A stretch of 64,000 nt of DNA, from NCBI GenBank assembly GCA_017454745.1, contig JAFTCL010000032.1, positions 1 through 64,000 of the forward strand, in the 5' to 3' direction. The number at the start of each line of letters is the position of its first letter. Within the stretch, counting starts at the first letter, position 1. This document shows, in pieces, positions 42,963 through 52,336 of this stretch. The notes below the pieces were generated by a model, which worked only from the letters and a program-made list of their open reading frames with translations, had not been told where the DNA came from and ran no database searches. Both the position numbers and the translations under genes were made by a program. Source of the DNA: Kiritimatiellia bacterium (GTDB taxonomy: Bacteria; Verrucomicrobiota; Kiritimatiellia; RFP12; UBA1067).

Positions 42963-45900
42963 ATGAAAAATTTGTCCCGTTGGTCGTGGTTCGCCATCGC
43001 TTTTCTCACCGTTAACGCCGCCGGATGGCTCTGGGTGGCCAACCGGCATCCCGCCGCGCCGTCGCCGGATGGCGATAACCCGCAACAGATCGCGGAACCG
43101 TCCGTTGCCGCTCCGCAGCCTGCCGCCGAGGCAAAGGCTGACGCGCCGAAGCCGTTGCCGCCGTTAGAATTGTACAACGTGCAGCAGTCTTCCTTTTCAC
43201 CCGACCGGCGGCTTGAGCTGATACTGAAGTTCAACCGCCCGATCAGCATGCGGCTGCTGCCGGACAACTTTAAAATTATCGCCGAGAATTCCCGCAGCAT
43301 CCAGTGGGAGATAGAACAAAAGTGCTCCAAGGCCATGTTCGGCACCGATATCGCCATTATTACCACCGAGCCGCTACCGACGGACGAGGTGGTGCTCGAC
43401 TTGAAAGTGCCCGATTCGGTGGAGGCGGGGGAGGCCGCGTGGGTGAACCCTTACCGCAAGATTTTCAAGGTGAGGCCCGCGTTCCGGCTTGAAGACATCA
43501 GGGCTTACACAACGGGGTTTGATTCGCCCTATCTGGTGTGCGAGTTCAATCAACAGGTGAACGTCGATGCGGCCCAAAAGGCGGTCTCCGTTGACCCGCC
43601 GGTCGAAGACTTGTCGTTCACCACTTACGGTTGGAACTCGAACTTACGCATAAACGGTAAGTTTGTCCCCGGACAGCGCTATACCGTCAATATCACGTCC
43701 TCGCTGAATTCCCAGCCCGGTCACCAGCTGAACCGCGACTACCGCCGCCGGGTCACGGTTCCTTCGCGCGAGCCAGCGGTAATGTTTTTGGGCAAAGGCC
43801 GCTATCTGGCCCCGGAAGGAAAACTGTTGCTTCCGATGTTGACCATCAACTGCTCCGCCATAACCTGCGAGGTTTCCCGGGTCCGCGCCGAGAACATCCA
43901 CGCGTTGGTGATGCGGGAAAACGATCTTTATTCGCATTGGTGGCGTTCGTATGACATCGGTAATTTTGAAGGGTTGGTTGAGCCGGTAAAGGAATGCGTG
44001 GTGCAGTCCAACGCGAAGTCCAATGTAAACACCCGCCTGACGTTCTCTCTTGCGGAGGCGCTTGCCGCCGGAGAGACCGGGACTTTTCTGGTAAAAGCGC
44101 GTTGCGGCGCCGCGGAGGACAATATTGTGGCGAGCGTTAGCGACATCGGCCTCAGTACCCGCAGCGACCGGCATGACCGGCTGGAGGTTTGGGTGACTTC
44201 GCTTCGTCACGGCCAGCCGCTGGCGAACGTAAAGGTGGCGGCTTACGCGGTCAACCACAAAATGCTGGCCAGCGGTTCCAGCGATGCCAACGGTCTAATC
44301 TCCCTCAAAGATTGCGATGATGCTGCGGTGCTGGTGGCGGAATGCGACGGCGACAGCACTTATATGCCGCTCACCTACCGCCACCAGGTTGAGGTGGACA
44401 GCAGCGGGCGGGAATTTCTGAAAGCCGACGGCTACGAGGCGTTCCTGATGACCGACCGCGATTTGTACCGCCCCGGCGACACGGTGTTCGTTCAGGCGTT
44501 GCTGCGCGACCGGAAGTTCTCCGCGCCCAAACCGTTCCCGCTGCGGTTGCGGCTCTACCGGTCGGGCAGTTCCACCCTGCTGCGCGAGTTCGCGCTGATG
44601 CCCGACGTGCTCGGCGCCGCCACCCAAGAGGTGGAAATCAAGGATTACTACCCCTCCGGGCGTTACCAGATTATTCTGTCGCTGCCCGGCGATAACGGCG
44701 CGGAGCTAGGGTCGCGCCGGATTACCGTTGACTCTTTCGTGCCGCCGCAAACCCGCGTGGCTTTCAGTAATCTGCCCCCGCGGATCGACTATGGCCAGAA
44801 GAAGTTCACCGCCACACTGTTTGCGGAGCATCTGTTCGGCAAGCCCGCCGCCGGATTGGGCGCGGAGTTGAAATGCCAGTACCATGCGGTCGATTTCAAG
44901 CCCGAAGGATGGGACGGCTACAGTTTTGGCGACAGCGAGAAAAAGTGGGCCTCTACCTGGGACCAGCTGGATCAGACGACAGACGAAAAAGGCTTGGCCG
45001 AGTTTGATATCGAGCTGAAGAGCGACCTCCGGCCGCCGGCCAGATTGAGGTTGGGGTTGGACGGCAAGGTGCTGGAAACCAGCGGACGTCCGGTGGCCGT
45101 TCACGCTAAGCTGGATTATGACGCGTACCCCTTTTATCCCGGCATAAAAACGCCGGAGAGTGGCTTCGTCAACCTTGGGCAGCTGACTCTGCCGGTGGCG
45201 TTGGTCGCTCCGGACGGCAAACGCTGGGAGAAGACGGAACGGCTTGAGACCAAACTGGAGCAGGTTTATTGGAACAACGCGCTGGTGCGCGACGGCGAAC
45301 GATACGTCTGGAAGAGCGAGCGGATTAAACACAAGGTCTCCTCCGGCAAGATCAGCGCGGGCGGGCGTGGTGACGCCAGCGCCACCTTTGAGGTGCCCGC
45401 CCCCGGTGCGTACATCGCCACCGTGTTCGACCCCGCCAGCGGCGCGTCCGTCAGCTGGAGCTTCAACGCCTCCGGCGACTCCTCCGCTTCCTTGAGCATC
45501 GACCGCTCCAAGCCCGACGTGGTTGAGGTTACCATGGACAAGCCGGTTTACCAACCCGGAGAAACCGCAAAAATCCGGCTGCGCGCGCCGTTTGACGGCG
45601 TGGCCTGGGTAATGATGCACCAGCGGTTGGCGCTTGAAAATTGGGTTGTCCCGGTTAAGGATCATATCGGCGAACTGGAGGTGAAAGTGTCGGAGGCTTT
45701 CGCGCCGAACGTGGAAATCGCGGTGAGCGTGGTGCGTCCCGCCAAAGCCGAGAACGTCTGGAGTGCCCACCGGGCTTCCGGCAACGCCATGCTGGCCGTG
45801 CAACCCGCGGTCCACAGCCTCAGGGTCGAGATCGAGCCGCCCGCGTCGCCCGTAATCCCGGCTCGCGAAATGCCGGTGCGCGTGAAGGTCCGCGACAGTC

Positions 45901-48140
45901 AGGACCGCGTTCCCGATCAGGCGGCGGTTACGGTGATGGCGGTGGACGAGGGCATTTGCATGCTCACCGGCTACAAAGTGCCTCGCCCGAACGATTTCCT
46001 GTTCGCCGCCCGCAGCGGCGGTTTCGAATTCTACGACATTTACCGCCGGTTGATGCCGATAATCGAGGAGGCCGAGTTTTTGGCCGGCACCGCCTCGCAT
46101 GTTGGCGGCGGTGGCGATGTTGATGTCGGCGCGCGGCTCAATCCCATTGCCGCCCGCCGGTTCCGTCCGGTCGCGCTGTGGCAGGGGCAGGTTTCGCTTG
46201 ATGTCAACGGCGAGGCGTTGGTTCCGCTGGCGGTGCCGGAGTTTTCCGGCGAACTCCGGGTGATGGCGGTAGCTTGGACGGTTAACGCCACCGGCGCTGT
46301 AGATCTTCCGGTGAAAGTGCGGCGCCCGGTGGTGGTGCAGCCCGATCTGCCGCGGATGCTTGCTCCCGGCGACGCCACCAGTCTGACCGTCGCGCTGCAC
46401 AACGAAAGCGGAGCGGACCAGAATATGCTCATCGCTTTCGGCACCGACGGACCGCTGAAGTGCGAAACCCCGTCCTCCGCCGTGGCGCTGAAGCGCGGCG
46501 AATCGAAGGTACTGTCCATCCCCGTCTGGGCGGAAGATACGATCGGTACGGCCCATATGCGGTTGCGGGTGAGCGGATGCGGCGAGGCGTACGACGACTC
46601 CATCGAGCTGGCGGTGCGGCCCGCCACGCCTTGGCAGACGGTTTGCGATTCCGAAATCGTAAAACCCGGAGCCGAGCATGTGTTTGCCTTGCCTGAGAAC
46701 GCGCTGGCGGCTACCGCTAGGCCGGCTATTAGGGCCATGCTGCCTGGCGTGGTGGATCTCACCGAGGCGGTAGGGTACCTTCGCCGTTATCCCTACAGTT
46801 GCCTGGAGCAGACGGTCTCCGCCGCCATTCCGCTGTTGGCGCTTGACGCCGGACAGCGGGAGCGTTGGGCGGCGAAGGTGGTCGAATCCGACGACATCGC
46901 CGCAACGATCGGGGAGACCGTTGACCGGATTGTCGCCTCCACGAGTTGGTACGGTTTTTCGCTGTGGCCGAACAGCAGTTACATCGATCCAGACGCTTCC
47001 CTGTGGGCGGGAATGTTCCTGGCGCTCGCCAATCGGCAGGGCGCGGAAATTGATCCGGACACTATTCCTTCCGCGATCGAGACGTTAAGACGGGAACAGT
47101 CGGAACTCGAAGAGGGATTGAAGTCATTCCAGGCCTATTTGTGCCACATTCTGGCTTTGATGAAACATCCGGACGAGAACCTGATGGCCAGGCTCACCGA
47201 AAACAGCGAAATGCTGGATCAGGAGTCGATCATCCATCTTGCCCGGGCGTGGATCCTGTATGGAGAGGTGGGCGAGGGGCGCAAGCTGCTCGCCGGTATT
47301 GAGCGTCCCCGTGATTTCCGCGCCGCCTGTTTCGGGTTGGTCGCGTGGTTGGAGCTGGATCCGCAGTCGCCGATGGTTATGCGGTTCAAGCGGTTCATCG
47401 ATGATTTCCGCCGGCCAGGCATGGATCATTGGGGAACCACGCAGGACAACGCTTTGGCGATTTATGCGTTGGCGGCGTATGACCGCCGCTGTCCGTTCGC
47501 TGGCGACCAGCGGTTCGCGCTTGAGTTGTCCGCCGGCGATGCGGTGTCGGCCCAAGGTTCCGGCACCAACTGTTGGGAATGGGCGTCAACCGAAATATTG
47601 GCGGCCCCGTTGCGGGTGCGCAACACCGGCAATTCCGATTTGTGCGTGTCGCGGCGGCTCAATTACGTGCCAAAGGCGGATGCTTTGCCCGCCAAAAGTT
47701 CCGGGATCACCGTTTCGCGCACTTGGCTCGATGTCAGCGGCAAGATAATCAACCCCGCGAAATTGCGCCGCGGGGATCAGGTGGTGATTCGAATCACGGT
47801 CAGTGCCGTTGATAAAATTTCTGATCTGGTGGTGGAGGATTTGCTGCCCGCCTGCCTGGAGATTGAGAAGACCGACCTTTGCAAAGCACAAACGCTTTCA
47901 TGGATCAAGGAGGATGAAAACGAATGGGTGGTACACCGCGAAGCGCGTGATGACCGGCTGTTGCTGTTCGGCAAGTTCATCAAGGCCAAGGACATCAAGG
48001 CCGACCCCGTAAGCTATCATTACATGGCGCGGGTGGTTTCCGCCGGAAAGTTCGCGGTGCCGGCCATACAGGCGTCGGATATGTACAATCCATCCTTCTA
48101 CGGACGTACCGCCGCCGGAAAAGTCGAGGTCGGCGAATGA
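42963..48140 (+). CDS. Bacterial alpha-2-macroglobulin with thioester motif
   Basis: The product has 1725 residues. An N-terminal signal-anchor helix (WSWFAIAFLTVNAAGWLWV) is followed by a Pro/Ala linker. Successive macroglobulin beta-sandwich domains follow (for example LYRPGDTVFVQALLRDRKF, YQPGETAKIRLRAPFDGVAW). The thioester motif YPYSCLEQ lies with Cys near residue 1280, followed by the helical thioester domain. The Cys and Gln are intact, so covalent trapping of attacking proteases in the periplasm is expected. Many bacterial A2M genes are paired with pbpC; here none is adjacent. The next gene is an Lrp-type regulator, overlapping or abutting the stop. Confidence 0.93.
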   Translation: MKNLSRWSWFAIAFLTVNAAGWLWVANRHPAAPSPDGDNPQQIAEPSVAAPQPAAEAKADAPKPLPPLELYNVQQSSFSPDRRLELILKFNRPISMRLLPDNFKIIAENSRSIQWEIEQKCSKAMFGTDIAIITTEPLPTDEVVLDLKVPDSVEAGEAAWVNPYRKIFKVRPAFRLEDIRAYTTGFDSPYLVCEFNQQVNVDAAQKAVSVDPPVEDLSFTTYGWNSNLRINGKFVPGQRYTVNITSSLNSQPGHQLNRDYRRRVTVPSREPAVMFLGKGRYLAPEGKLLLPMLTINCSAITCEVSRVRAENIHALVMRENDLYSHWWRSYDIGNFEGLVEPVKECVVQSNAKSNVNTRLTFSLAEALAAGETGTFLVKARCGAAEDNIVASVSDIGLSTRSDRHDRLEVWVTSLRHGQPLANVKVAAYAVNHKMLASGSSDANGLISLKDCDDAAVLVAECDGDSTYMPLTYRHQVEVDSSGREFLKADGYEAFLMTDRDLYRPGDTVFVQALLRDRKFSAPKPFPLRLRLYRSGSSTLLREFALMPDVLGAATQEVEIKDYYPSGRYQIILSLPGDNGAELGSRRITVDSFVPPQTRVAFSNLPPRIDYGQKKFTATLFAEHLFGKPAAGLGAELKCQYHAVDFKPEGWDGYSFGDSEKKWASTWDQLDQTTDEKGLAEFDIELKSDLRPPARLRLGLDGKVLETSGRPVAVHAKLDYDAYPFYPGIKTPESGFVNLGQLTLPVALVAPDGKRWEKTERLETKLEQVYWNNALVRDGERYVWKSERIKHKVSSGKISAGGRGDASATFEVPAPGAYIATVFDPASGASVSWSFNASGDSSASLSIDRSKPDVVEVTMDKPVYQPGETAKIRLRAPFDGVAWVMMHQRLALENWVVPVKDHIGELEVKVSEAFAPNVEIAVSVVRPAKAENVWSAHRASGNAMLAVQPAVHSLRVEIEPPASPVIPAREMPVRVKVRDSQDRVPDQAAVTVMAVDEGICMLTGYKVPRPNDFLFAARSGGFEFYDIYRRLMPIIEEAEFLAGTASHVGGGGDVDVGARLNPIAARRFRPVALWQGQVSLDVNGEALVPLAVPEFSGELRVMAVAWTVNATGAVDLPVKVRRPVVVQPDLPRMLAPGDATSLTVALHNESGADQNMLIAFGTDGPLKCETPSSAVALKRGESKVLSIPVWAEDTIGTAHMRLRVSGCGEAYDDSIELAVRPATPWQTVCDSEIVKPGAEHVFALPENALAATARPAIRAMLPGVVDLTEAVGYLRRYPYSCLEQTVSAAIPLLALDAGQRERWAAKVVESDDIAATIGETVDRIVASTSWYGFSLWPNSSYIDPDASLWAGMFLALANRQGAEIDPDTIPSAIETLRREQSELEEGLKSFQAYLCHILALMKHPDENLMARLTENSEMLDQESIIHLARAWILYGEVGEGRKLLAGIERPRDFRAACFGLVAWLELDPQSPMVMRFKRFIDDFRRPGMDHWGTTQDNALAIYALAAYDRRCPFAGDQRFALELSAGDAVSAQGSGTNCWEWASTEILAAPLRVRNTGNSDLCVSRRLNYVPKADALPAKSSGITVSRTWLDVSGKIINPAKLRRGDQVVIRITVSAVDKISDLVVEDLLPACLEIEKTDLCKAQTLSWIKEDENEWVVHREARDDRLLLFGKFIKAKDIKADPVSYHYMARVVSAGKFAVPAIQASDMYNPSFYGRTAAGKVEVGE

Positions 48141-48163
48141 TGGCTCAAAGAAAGGAAGAAACT

Positions 48164-48643
48164 ATGGACCCGTTACTGGATCTGCTGAAAAAAAACGCAC
48201 GGGAATCCGATGCGGTGTTGGCTAAAGAGTTGGGTGTCAGCGAGCAGGAAATCGCGGAGCGGATTTCCGCCTACCAGAAGGACGGCGTAATCCGGGCTTT
48301 TCAGGCCATTCTTAACACCAACATGGTGGAATCGACCGATGTCCACGCAGTGATTGAGCTTAAAATCCGCCCTGAGCGCGAGGGCGGTTTTGATCGGCTC
48401 GCCACGCGGATCAGCCGCTTCGAGCAGGTGGAGTCGCTGTTTCTGATGTCCGGCGGCTATGATCTGCTGCTGTTCGTAAAGGGCAAGAGCCTGCAAGAGG
48501 TGGCGAGTTTCGTCAGCGCCCGGCTGGCCCCTTTGGACGGCGTGATTTCCACGGCCACCCATTTTATGCTGAAAACCTACAAAGACCAAGGTGTCCTGAT
48601 GGAGGGAGATGCAGATGACGACCGACTGCAAGTCAGCCCCTGA
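48164..48643 (+). CDS. Lrp/AsnC-family transcriptional regulator
   Basis: The product has 159 residues from ATG 48164, chosen for AAGGAAG 6 nt upstream; the frame opens at 48137. The N-terminal winged helix-turn-helix reads NARESDAVLAKELGVSEQEI...RISAYQKDGVIRAF. The C-terminal RAM ligand-binding domain reads AVIELKIRP, RFEQVESLFLMSGGYDLLLFVKGKSLQEVASFV. Lrp proteins sense amino acids and assemble as octamers. The end overlaps the aminotransferase start by 29 nt, so it very likely controls or responds to that enzyme. This pairing is common in bacteria and archaea. Confidence 0.92.
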   Translation: MDPLLDLLKKNARESDAVLAKELGVSEQEIAERISAYQKDGVIRAFQAILNTNMVESTDVHAVIELKIRPEREGGFDRLATRISRFEQVESLFLMSGGYDLLLFVKGKSLQEVASFVSARLAPLDGVISTATHFMLKTYKDQGVLMEGDADDDRLQVSP

Positions 48644-49796
48644 TTCATTTGTCGCGCCGCATGTCGCGGAGTTGCCAAAATCCGGAATCCGCGAGTTTTT
48701 TGATATCGTGTCCGGCCGTAAGGACGTGATATCGCTCGGTATCGGTGAACCGGATTTCCGCACTCCGTGGCACATCCGCGAACAGGCGATTGTCGCGTTG
48801 GAGCAGGGTGCTACCCGTTACACCGCCAACCTCGGAATGCCCTCGCTTCGCCAGGCCATCGCGGAATACACGGAACGCTCGTTTAAAGCCAAGTACGACT
48901 GGCGCAACGAGATTCTGGTCACGGTGGGGGTGAGCGAAGCGTTCGACGTGGCGTTGCGGGCGGTACTTTCGCCCGGCGACGAAGTGCTCTACCATGAGCC
49001 GTGTTTTGTCGCCTACGCTCCGTTGGTTCGGCTGGCGCACGGGGTTCCGGTGCCGGTGCGGACTTTCCGTAAAGACAATTTCCGGGTAACGGTGGAGGAG
49101 TTGGAACGCCATGTCACGCCGCGAACCAAGGCGATGCTGTTGAATTTCCCGAACAACCCCACTGGTGCGACTCTAACCAAACAGGACACCGAGGAACTGG
49201 CCGATTTCGCGATCCGACACAATCTGGTGGTTATCTCGGACGAGGTGTATTCCGAGTTGACCTACGAGGGCGGGCGAAACTCGATGGCGATGGTGGAACG
49301 GCTTCGCGACCGGTTGATTTTTCTGAACGGATTTTCCAAAGCGTGGTCGATGACCGGTTTTCGGTTGGGTTACACCTGCGCACCGGCGGGTATCACCGAT
49401 GCCATGATGAAGATCCACCAGTACTGCATGATGAGCGCCCCGACGGTCAGCCAGCATGCTGGTCTGGAGGCGGTGCGGCACGGCGACAACGACATTGTCG
49501 AGATGCGCGAGTCTTACCGCCGCCGCCGCAATTTCATTGTCGCCTCGCTGAACGAGATGGGGTTGGACTGTTTCATGCCCAACGGCGCGTTTTACGTTTT
49601 CCCGTCCATCCAAAGCACCGGCATGACTTCGCGCGATTTCGCGGTGCGGTTGCTCAACGATTATGCCGTGGCGTGCGTTCCCGGAGGGGCTTTCGGCAGT
49701 TGCGGCGAGGGATTTTTGCGTTGTTCCTACGCGACCGGCATGGATCAGCTCAAAGAGGCGATGCAACGGATGCGGGAATTCTTGAAACGCGGTTGA
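48615..49796 (+). CDS. PLP-dependent class I/II aminotransferase
   Basis: The product has 393 residues from ATG 48615, with GGAGGGAG 6 nt upstream. It has fold-type I features: DVISLGIGEPDFRTP at the N-terminus, the NFPNNPTGATLTK substrate loop, VISDEVYSELTYEG with the PLP-binding Asp and Tyr, FSKAWSMTGFRLGY with the Schiff-base Lys near 241, and a late Arg in FLRCSYATG. It is closest in pattern to aspartate or aromatic aminotransferases of the AspB type; the substrate is not certain. It is coupled to the Lrp regulator upstream. Confidence 0.92.
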   Translation: MTTDCKSAPDSFVAPHVAELPKSGIREFFDIVSGRKDVISLGIGEPDFRTPWHIREQAIVALEQGATRYTANLGMPSLRQAIAEYTERSFKAKYDWRNEILVTVGVSEAFDVALRAVLSPGDEVLYHEPCFVAYAPLVRLAHGVPVPVRTFRKDNFRVTVEELERHVTPRTKAMLLNFPNNPTGATLTKQDTEELADFAIRHNLVVISDEVYSELTYEGGRNSMAMVERLRDRLIFLNGFSKAWSMTGFRLGYTCAPAGITDAMMKIHQYCMMSAPTVSQHAGLEAVRHGDNDIVEMRESYRRRRNFIVASLNEMGLDCFMPNGAFYVFPSIQSTGMTSRDFAVRLLNDYAVACVPGGAFGSCGEGFLRCSYATGMDQLKEAMQRMREFLKRG

Positions 49797-49862
49797 CAAT
49801 CGCAAAATGCGCCCCGCATCTATCGGCAGCTGTGACGAGCCGACCCACCTGTTTGCAAGAAA

Positions 49863-49919
49863 TGCGACATAATGTCGCAAAAATGCGCTTTTGTTTATGG
49901 CACACGGAATGCTTATAAT
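49863..49919 (+). promoter_or_regulatory. Palindromic operator candidate and strong promoter of the alpha-crystallin gene
   Basis: A perfect 8-bp inverted repeat with one central base, TGCGACAT-A-ATGTCGCA, lies at 49863-49879. Twelve bases downstream come TTGTTT (49891-49896) and TATAAT (49914-49919), spaced by 17 nt. The start would be near 49926, only about 8 nt before the ATG at 49934. The palindrome sits in an activator or upstream-operator position. It is not the CIRCE element. The regulator is unknown. Confidence 0.65.
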
Positions 49920-49933
49920 CAGCGGGATTTGTC

Positions 49934-50488
49934 ATGAACACGAGAATTGAAACAGTTTGGAGAACTTTCGACCGTACGCTGCTGACAGCAGTATTCCTGT
50001 TGTTGGCGTGGCATTTGTCCGGTTTCCGCGACAACGCGCCGGCTCCCTCCTCCGGCGACATCGCTAAAAATGCGACTCCCTATTCCCACACGGAACCGGA
50101 AACTACACCCCTCATTGCCCCGCCAGTTGAAGTTGCGCGGCAGCGTGCGGTCGACCCTTTTCGGGTAAGCTCCACCCGTACCCCGGTACGGCGGCTGGCC
50201 CGTTCTTTTTCCGATGATTGGGAGCGGGTTTCCTGTTCCCAGGCCATGGACATCCGCGGCGACGGCCGCCATTGCGAGGTGGCGATCTCCGTGCCGCACG
50301 GCATTACGTCCGACGACATAAAGATTCGCGCGGCGGATAATCTGTTGAACATTGAGATGCCCGACGCGCCGGGCGGCGTATTGCGTCGGCGCCGGATTTT
50401 TCTTCCGTGCGAGCCAAATAAGACGCTGTCGGTGTCCAGTCTGCTCACCAATGGGGTGCTCCGCGTCCGGGTGAACGTTAAGGAGTAG
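49934..50488 (+). CDS. Membrane-anchored alpha-crystallin (Hsp20-like) domain protein
   Basis: The product has 184 residues. An N-terminal transmembrane helix (LLTAVFLLLAWHLSGF) and a Pro/Thr-rich linker lead to an alpha-crystallin-like domain at about 95-184: MDIRGDGRHCEVAISVP, IRAADNLLNIEMPD, RRRIFLPCEPNK, then NGVLRVRVNVKE. The last pattern, N-G-V-L-x-V-x-V, is the usual ending strand of Hsp20 domains. Anchoring a small heat-shock domain in the membrane is unusual; the domain probably faces the periplasm. It has its own promoter and palindrome. Its 3' end overlaps the converging hydrolase gene by 11 nt. Confidence 0.75.
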   Translation: MNTRIETVWRTFDRTLLTAVFLLLAWHLSGFRDNAPAPSSGDIAKNATPYSHTEPETTPLIAPPVEVARQRAVDPFRVSSTRTPVRRLARSFSDDWERVSCSQAMDIRGDGRHCEVAISVPHGITSDDIKIRAADNLLNIEMPDAPGGVLRRRRIFLPCEPNKTLSVSSLLTNGVLRVRVNVKE

Positions 50489-51284
50489 CCGCAGGTTCTT
50501 TTTTGAGGTTTTCGGATGATGTTCCGATAAACTCTCGCAGTTCTTTTTGGTATTCGCCGGGCCGCATTGCCAGCCAAAGGTTGTAATGGTCGGCGTCCTT
50601 TACCCACACGCATCGTTTTGGCTCGGCGGCGGCGGCAAAAGCTTCCCGCCCGCGGTTGAACGGCACGACTTGGTCCAGATGTCCGTGTAAAAATAATTTG
50701 GGGCAGCGGATGCGTTTCAGCCGTCGGACATTCGGGAACGGGTCGCAGAACGTCAGCCGGTATTTGTTGTAGCAGCGACCGACGCTGGTGAACCCGCATT
50801 GGAAGATCAGCCCGGCTACCGGGAATTTTTCGGCGAGGTAGCAGGCCGGGCCGCTGCCGATTGAGTATCCCATGAGCACGATATTTTCCGGCGCGATTTT
50901 ACGGTCTGCCGTCAGGTATCGGTAGGCGGCTTCGGCGGTGCGGTACACGCCCTTTTCTGTCGGGTGGCCCGGGGTGACACCATAGCCGGGGTAGTCGTAA
51001 CTGAGGAACGAATAACCAGACGCATTGATAATCTCCGCTATCTGCGTCAGGTTGCCTAGATCTTGACCGTTTCCATGGCTGAACAACACGGTTTTGGTGG
51101 CGCCCGCCACCGGTCGCCACATCATGCCAACCGGCCCGCCGCTGTCCTCAACCAACAATATTCCCGGATCCTCCAGCCCGTATGCCGCCCGATGCGGATG
51201 GAACATCAAGGAGTCAATCGCTAACCATACGAAAATGTTCAGCGCGATCCAAATCAACGCCAGAAAGACCAACACCCGTATCAT
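50478..51284 (-). CDS. Membrane-anchored alpha/beta hydrolase
   Basis: The product has 268 residues from ATG 51284, with AAGGGAT upstream. A GTG at 51323 that overlaps the previous stop (GTGA) is the alternative and would give 281. A transmembrane helix at the N-terminus (IRVLVFLALIWIALNIFVWLAI) precedes a serine-hydrolase core: VLFSHGNGQD oxyanion segment, nucleophile elbow GYSIGSG, Asp in LFLHGHLDQVVPF and His in DADHYNLW. It resembles the BEM46/YfhR group. The substrate is unknown. It is the last gene of the sugar-acid operon and converges with the alpha-crystallin gene. Confidence 0.85.
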   Translation of the reverse strand: MIRVLVFLALIWIALNIFVWLAIDSLMFHPHRAAYGLEDPGILLVEDSGGPVGMMWRPVAGATKTVLFSHGNGQDLGNLTQIAEIINASGYSFLSYDYPGYGVTPGHPTEKGVYRTAEAAYRYLTADRKIAPENIVLMGYSIGSGPACYLAEKFPVAGLIFQCGFTSVGRCYNKYRLTFCDPFPNVRRLKRIRCPKLFLHGHLDQVVPFNRGREAFAAAAEPKRCVWVKDADHYNLWLAMRPGEYQKELREFIGTSSENLKKEPAATP

Positions 51285-51319
51285 ACCGCTAATCCCTTCG
51301 CTCTGGACATCGAAAAATC

Positions 51320-52336
51320 TCACCCAAAAAACTTCTTCGCGGATTGAAATTTTGTAAGCGCCACCGGACGGAAAAGAGCGTTAAGCGTGGACACTATGGT
51401 GAATTCGCCGGATTCCGGATGGTAACGGAGCGCGTGTACTTCTCCGGAGCGTTCCATCGCCACTAGCGCCAATGTGTCCGTTACAAAGATGAAATCGCGG
51501 GGCCAGCTTCCGGTAAGGAGCGTCCGCGCCTTGAAGGAAATCTTGCCCGATTTTTCGTCGTAATCGTAGGCGGCAAGGGAGTTCTCGCCGCGGTTCGAGA
51601 CGACGATCCGCTTCATGTCCGGCGTGAACCGAACCGCGGCGGCCAGGCTGGGCGAATCTTTTTTTGCCGGCCCGGCAAGCGTGGGTAAGGTGTCGATTAT
51701 GCTAAAGCCTTCTTTCGCGTCCCAGCGCAGCGACGAGACGAGGTTGCCGAGTTCATAGACGAGAAAGGCGAGCCGTCCGTTCGGGTGGAAGAGGAGGTGG
51801 CGAGGCCCCGCTCCCGGAGGAGGGGTTTTGAATTTGCGGCCTTCGGGGTAGGTGACGATTTCATCAGTACCCAAATCAACGACGCAGTAGGATTTCCCGT
51901 CCGGAGCCGGCATTGCCTGATGGCAGTGGGCTTTGTCCTGCCGCGGCAGGTTGGGACCGGAACCGGTGTGCTGGTGGCACACCACCACGCCGAAACGGCC
52001 CTCGTCATCAATGGAGGCGTCGCCGGCAAATCCGCCAAGGTAATCGGCGAAGACCACGCGCCTTGCTTTCGGCATTACCGCGATATGGCAGACGCACGAG
52101 CCGACTTTAATTTCATCGATTTTCAAAAGCCGGTCTCCGTTGACCCGGAAAGCCGCCAACCCTTCTCCGGTGCAGGAAAAGAGCGTCCTGCCGTCCGGCG
52201 AAAGGTCTTGGTAAAGCGCGTTGGAAACCGGATACTCGTCGGCAACGGACATTTGGCCGGTCGCTTCGTCGAGGTTAAGCACCTTCAATCCGTTGGGATG
52301 GGTGCCGTCAGTATATGAGCCGAGGTAGATAATCAT
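51320..52336 (-). CDS. Lactonase-family seven-bladed beta-propeller (6-phosphogluconolactonase-like)
   Basis: The product has 338 residues. The start MIIYLGSYTDGTHPNGLKVLNLD and the repeating blade pattern (LSPDGRTLFSC, FHPNGRLAFLVYE, FTPDMKRIVVSNRG) match the YbhE/Pgl lactonase family. It has no signal peptide, so it is cytosolic. It hydrolyses sugar lactones to sugar acids. Start and stop overlap both neighbours by ATGA-type junctions. Lying beside two acid-sugar dehydratases and two SDRs, it probably opens a lactone made by one SDR to give the dehydratase substrate. Confidence 0.9.
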   Translation of the reverse strand: MIIYLGSYTDGTHPNGLKVLNLDEATGQMSVADEYPVSNALYQDLSPDGRTLFSCTGEGLAAFRVNGDRLLKIDEIKVGSCVCHIAVMPKARRVVFADYLGGFAGDASIDDEGRFGVVVCHQHTGSGPNLPRQDKAHCHQAMPAPDGKSYCVVDLGTDEIVTYPEGRKFKTPPPGAGPRHLLFHPNGRLAFLVYELGNLVSSLRWDAKEGFSIIDTLPTLAGPAKKDSPSLAAAVRFTPDMKRIVVSNRGENSLAAYDYDEKSGKISFKARTLLTGSWPRDFIFVTDTLALVAMERSGEVHALRYHPESGEFTIVSTLNALFRPVALTKFQSAKKFFG

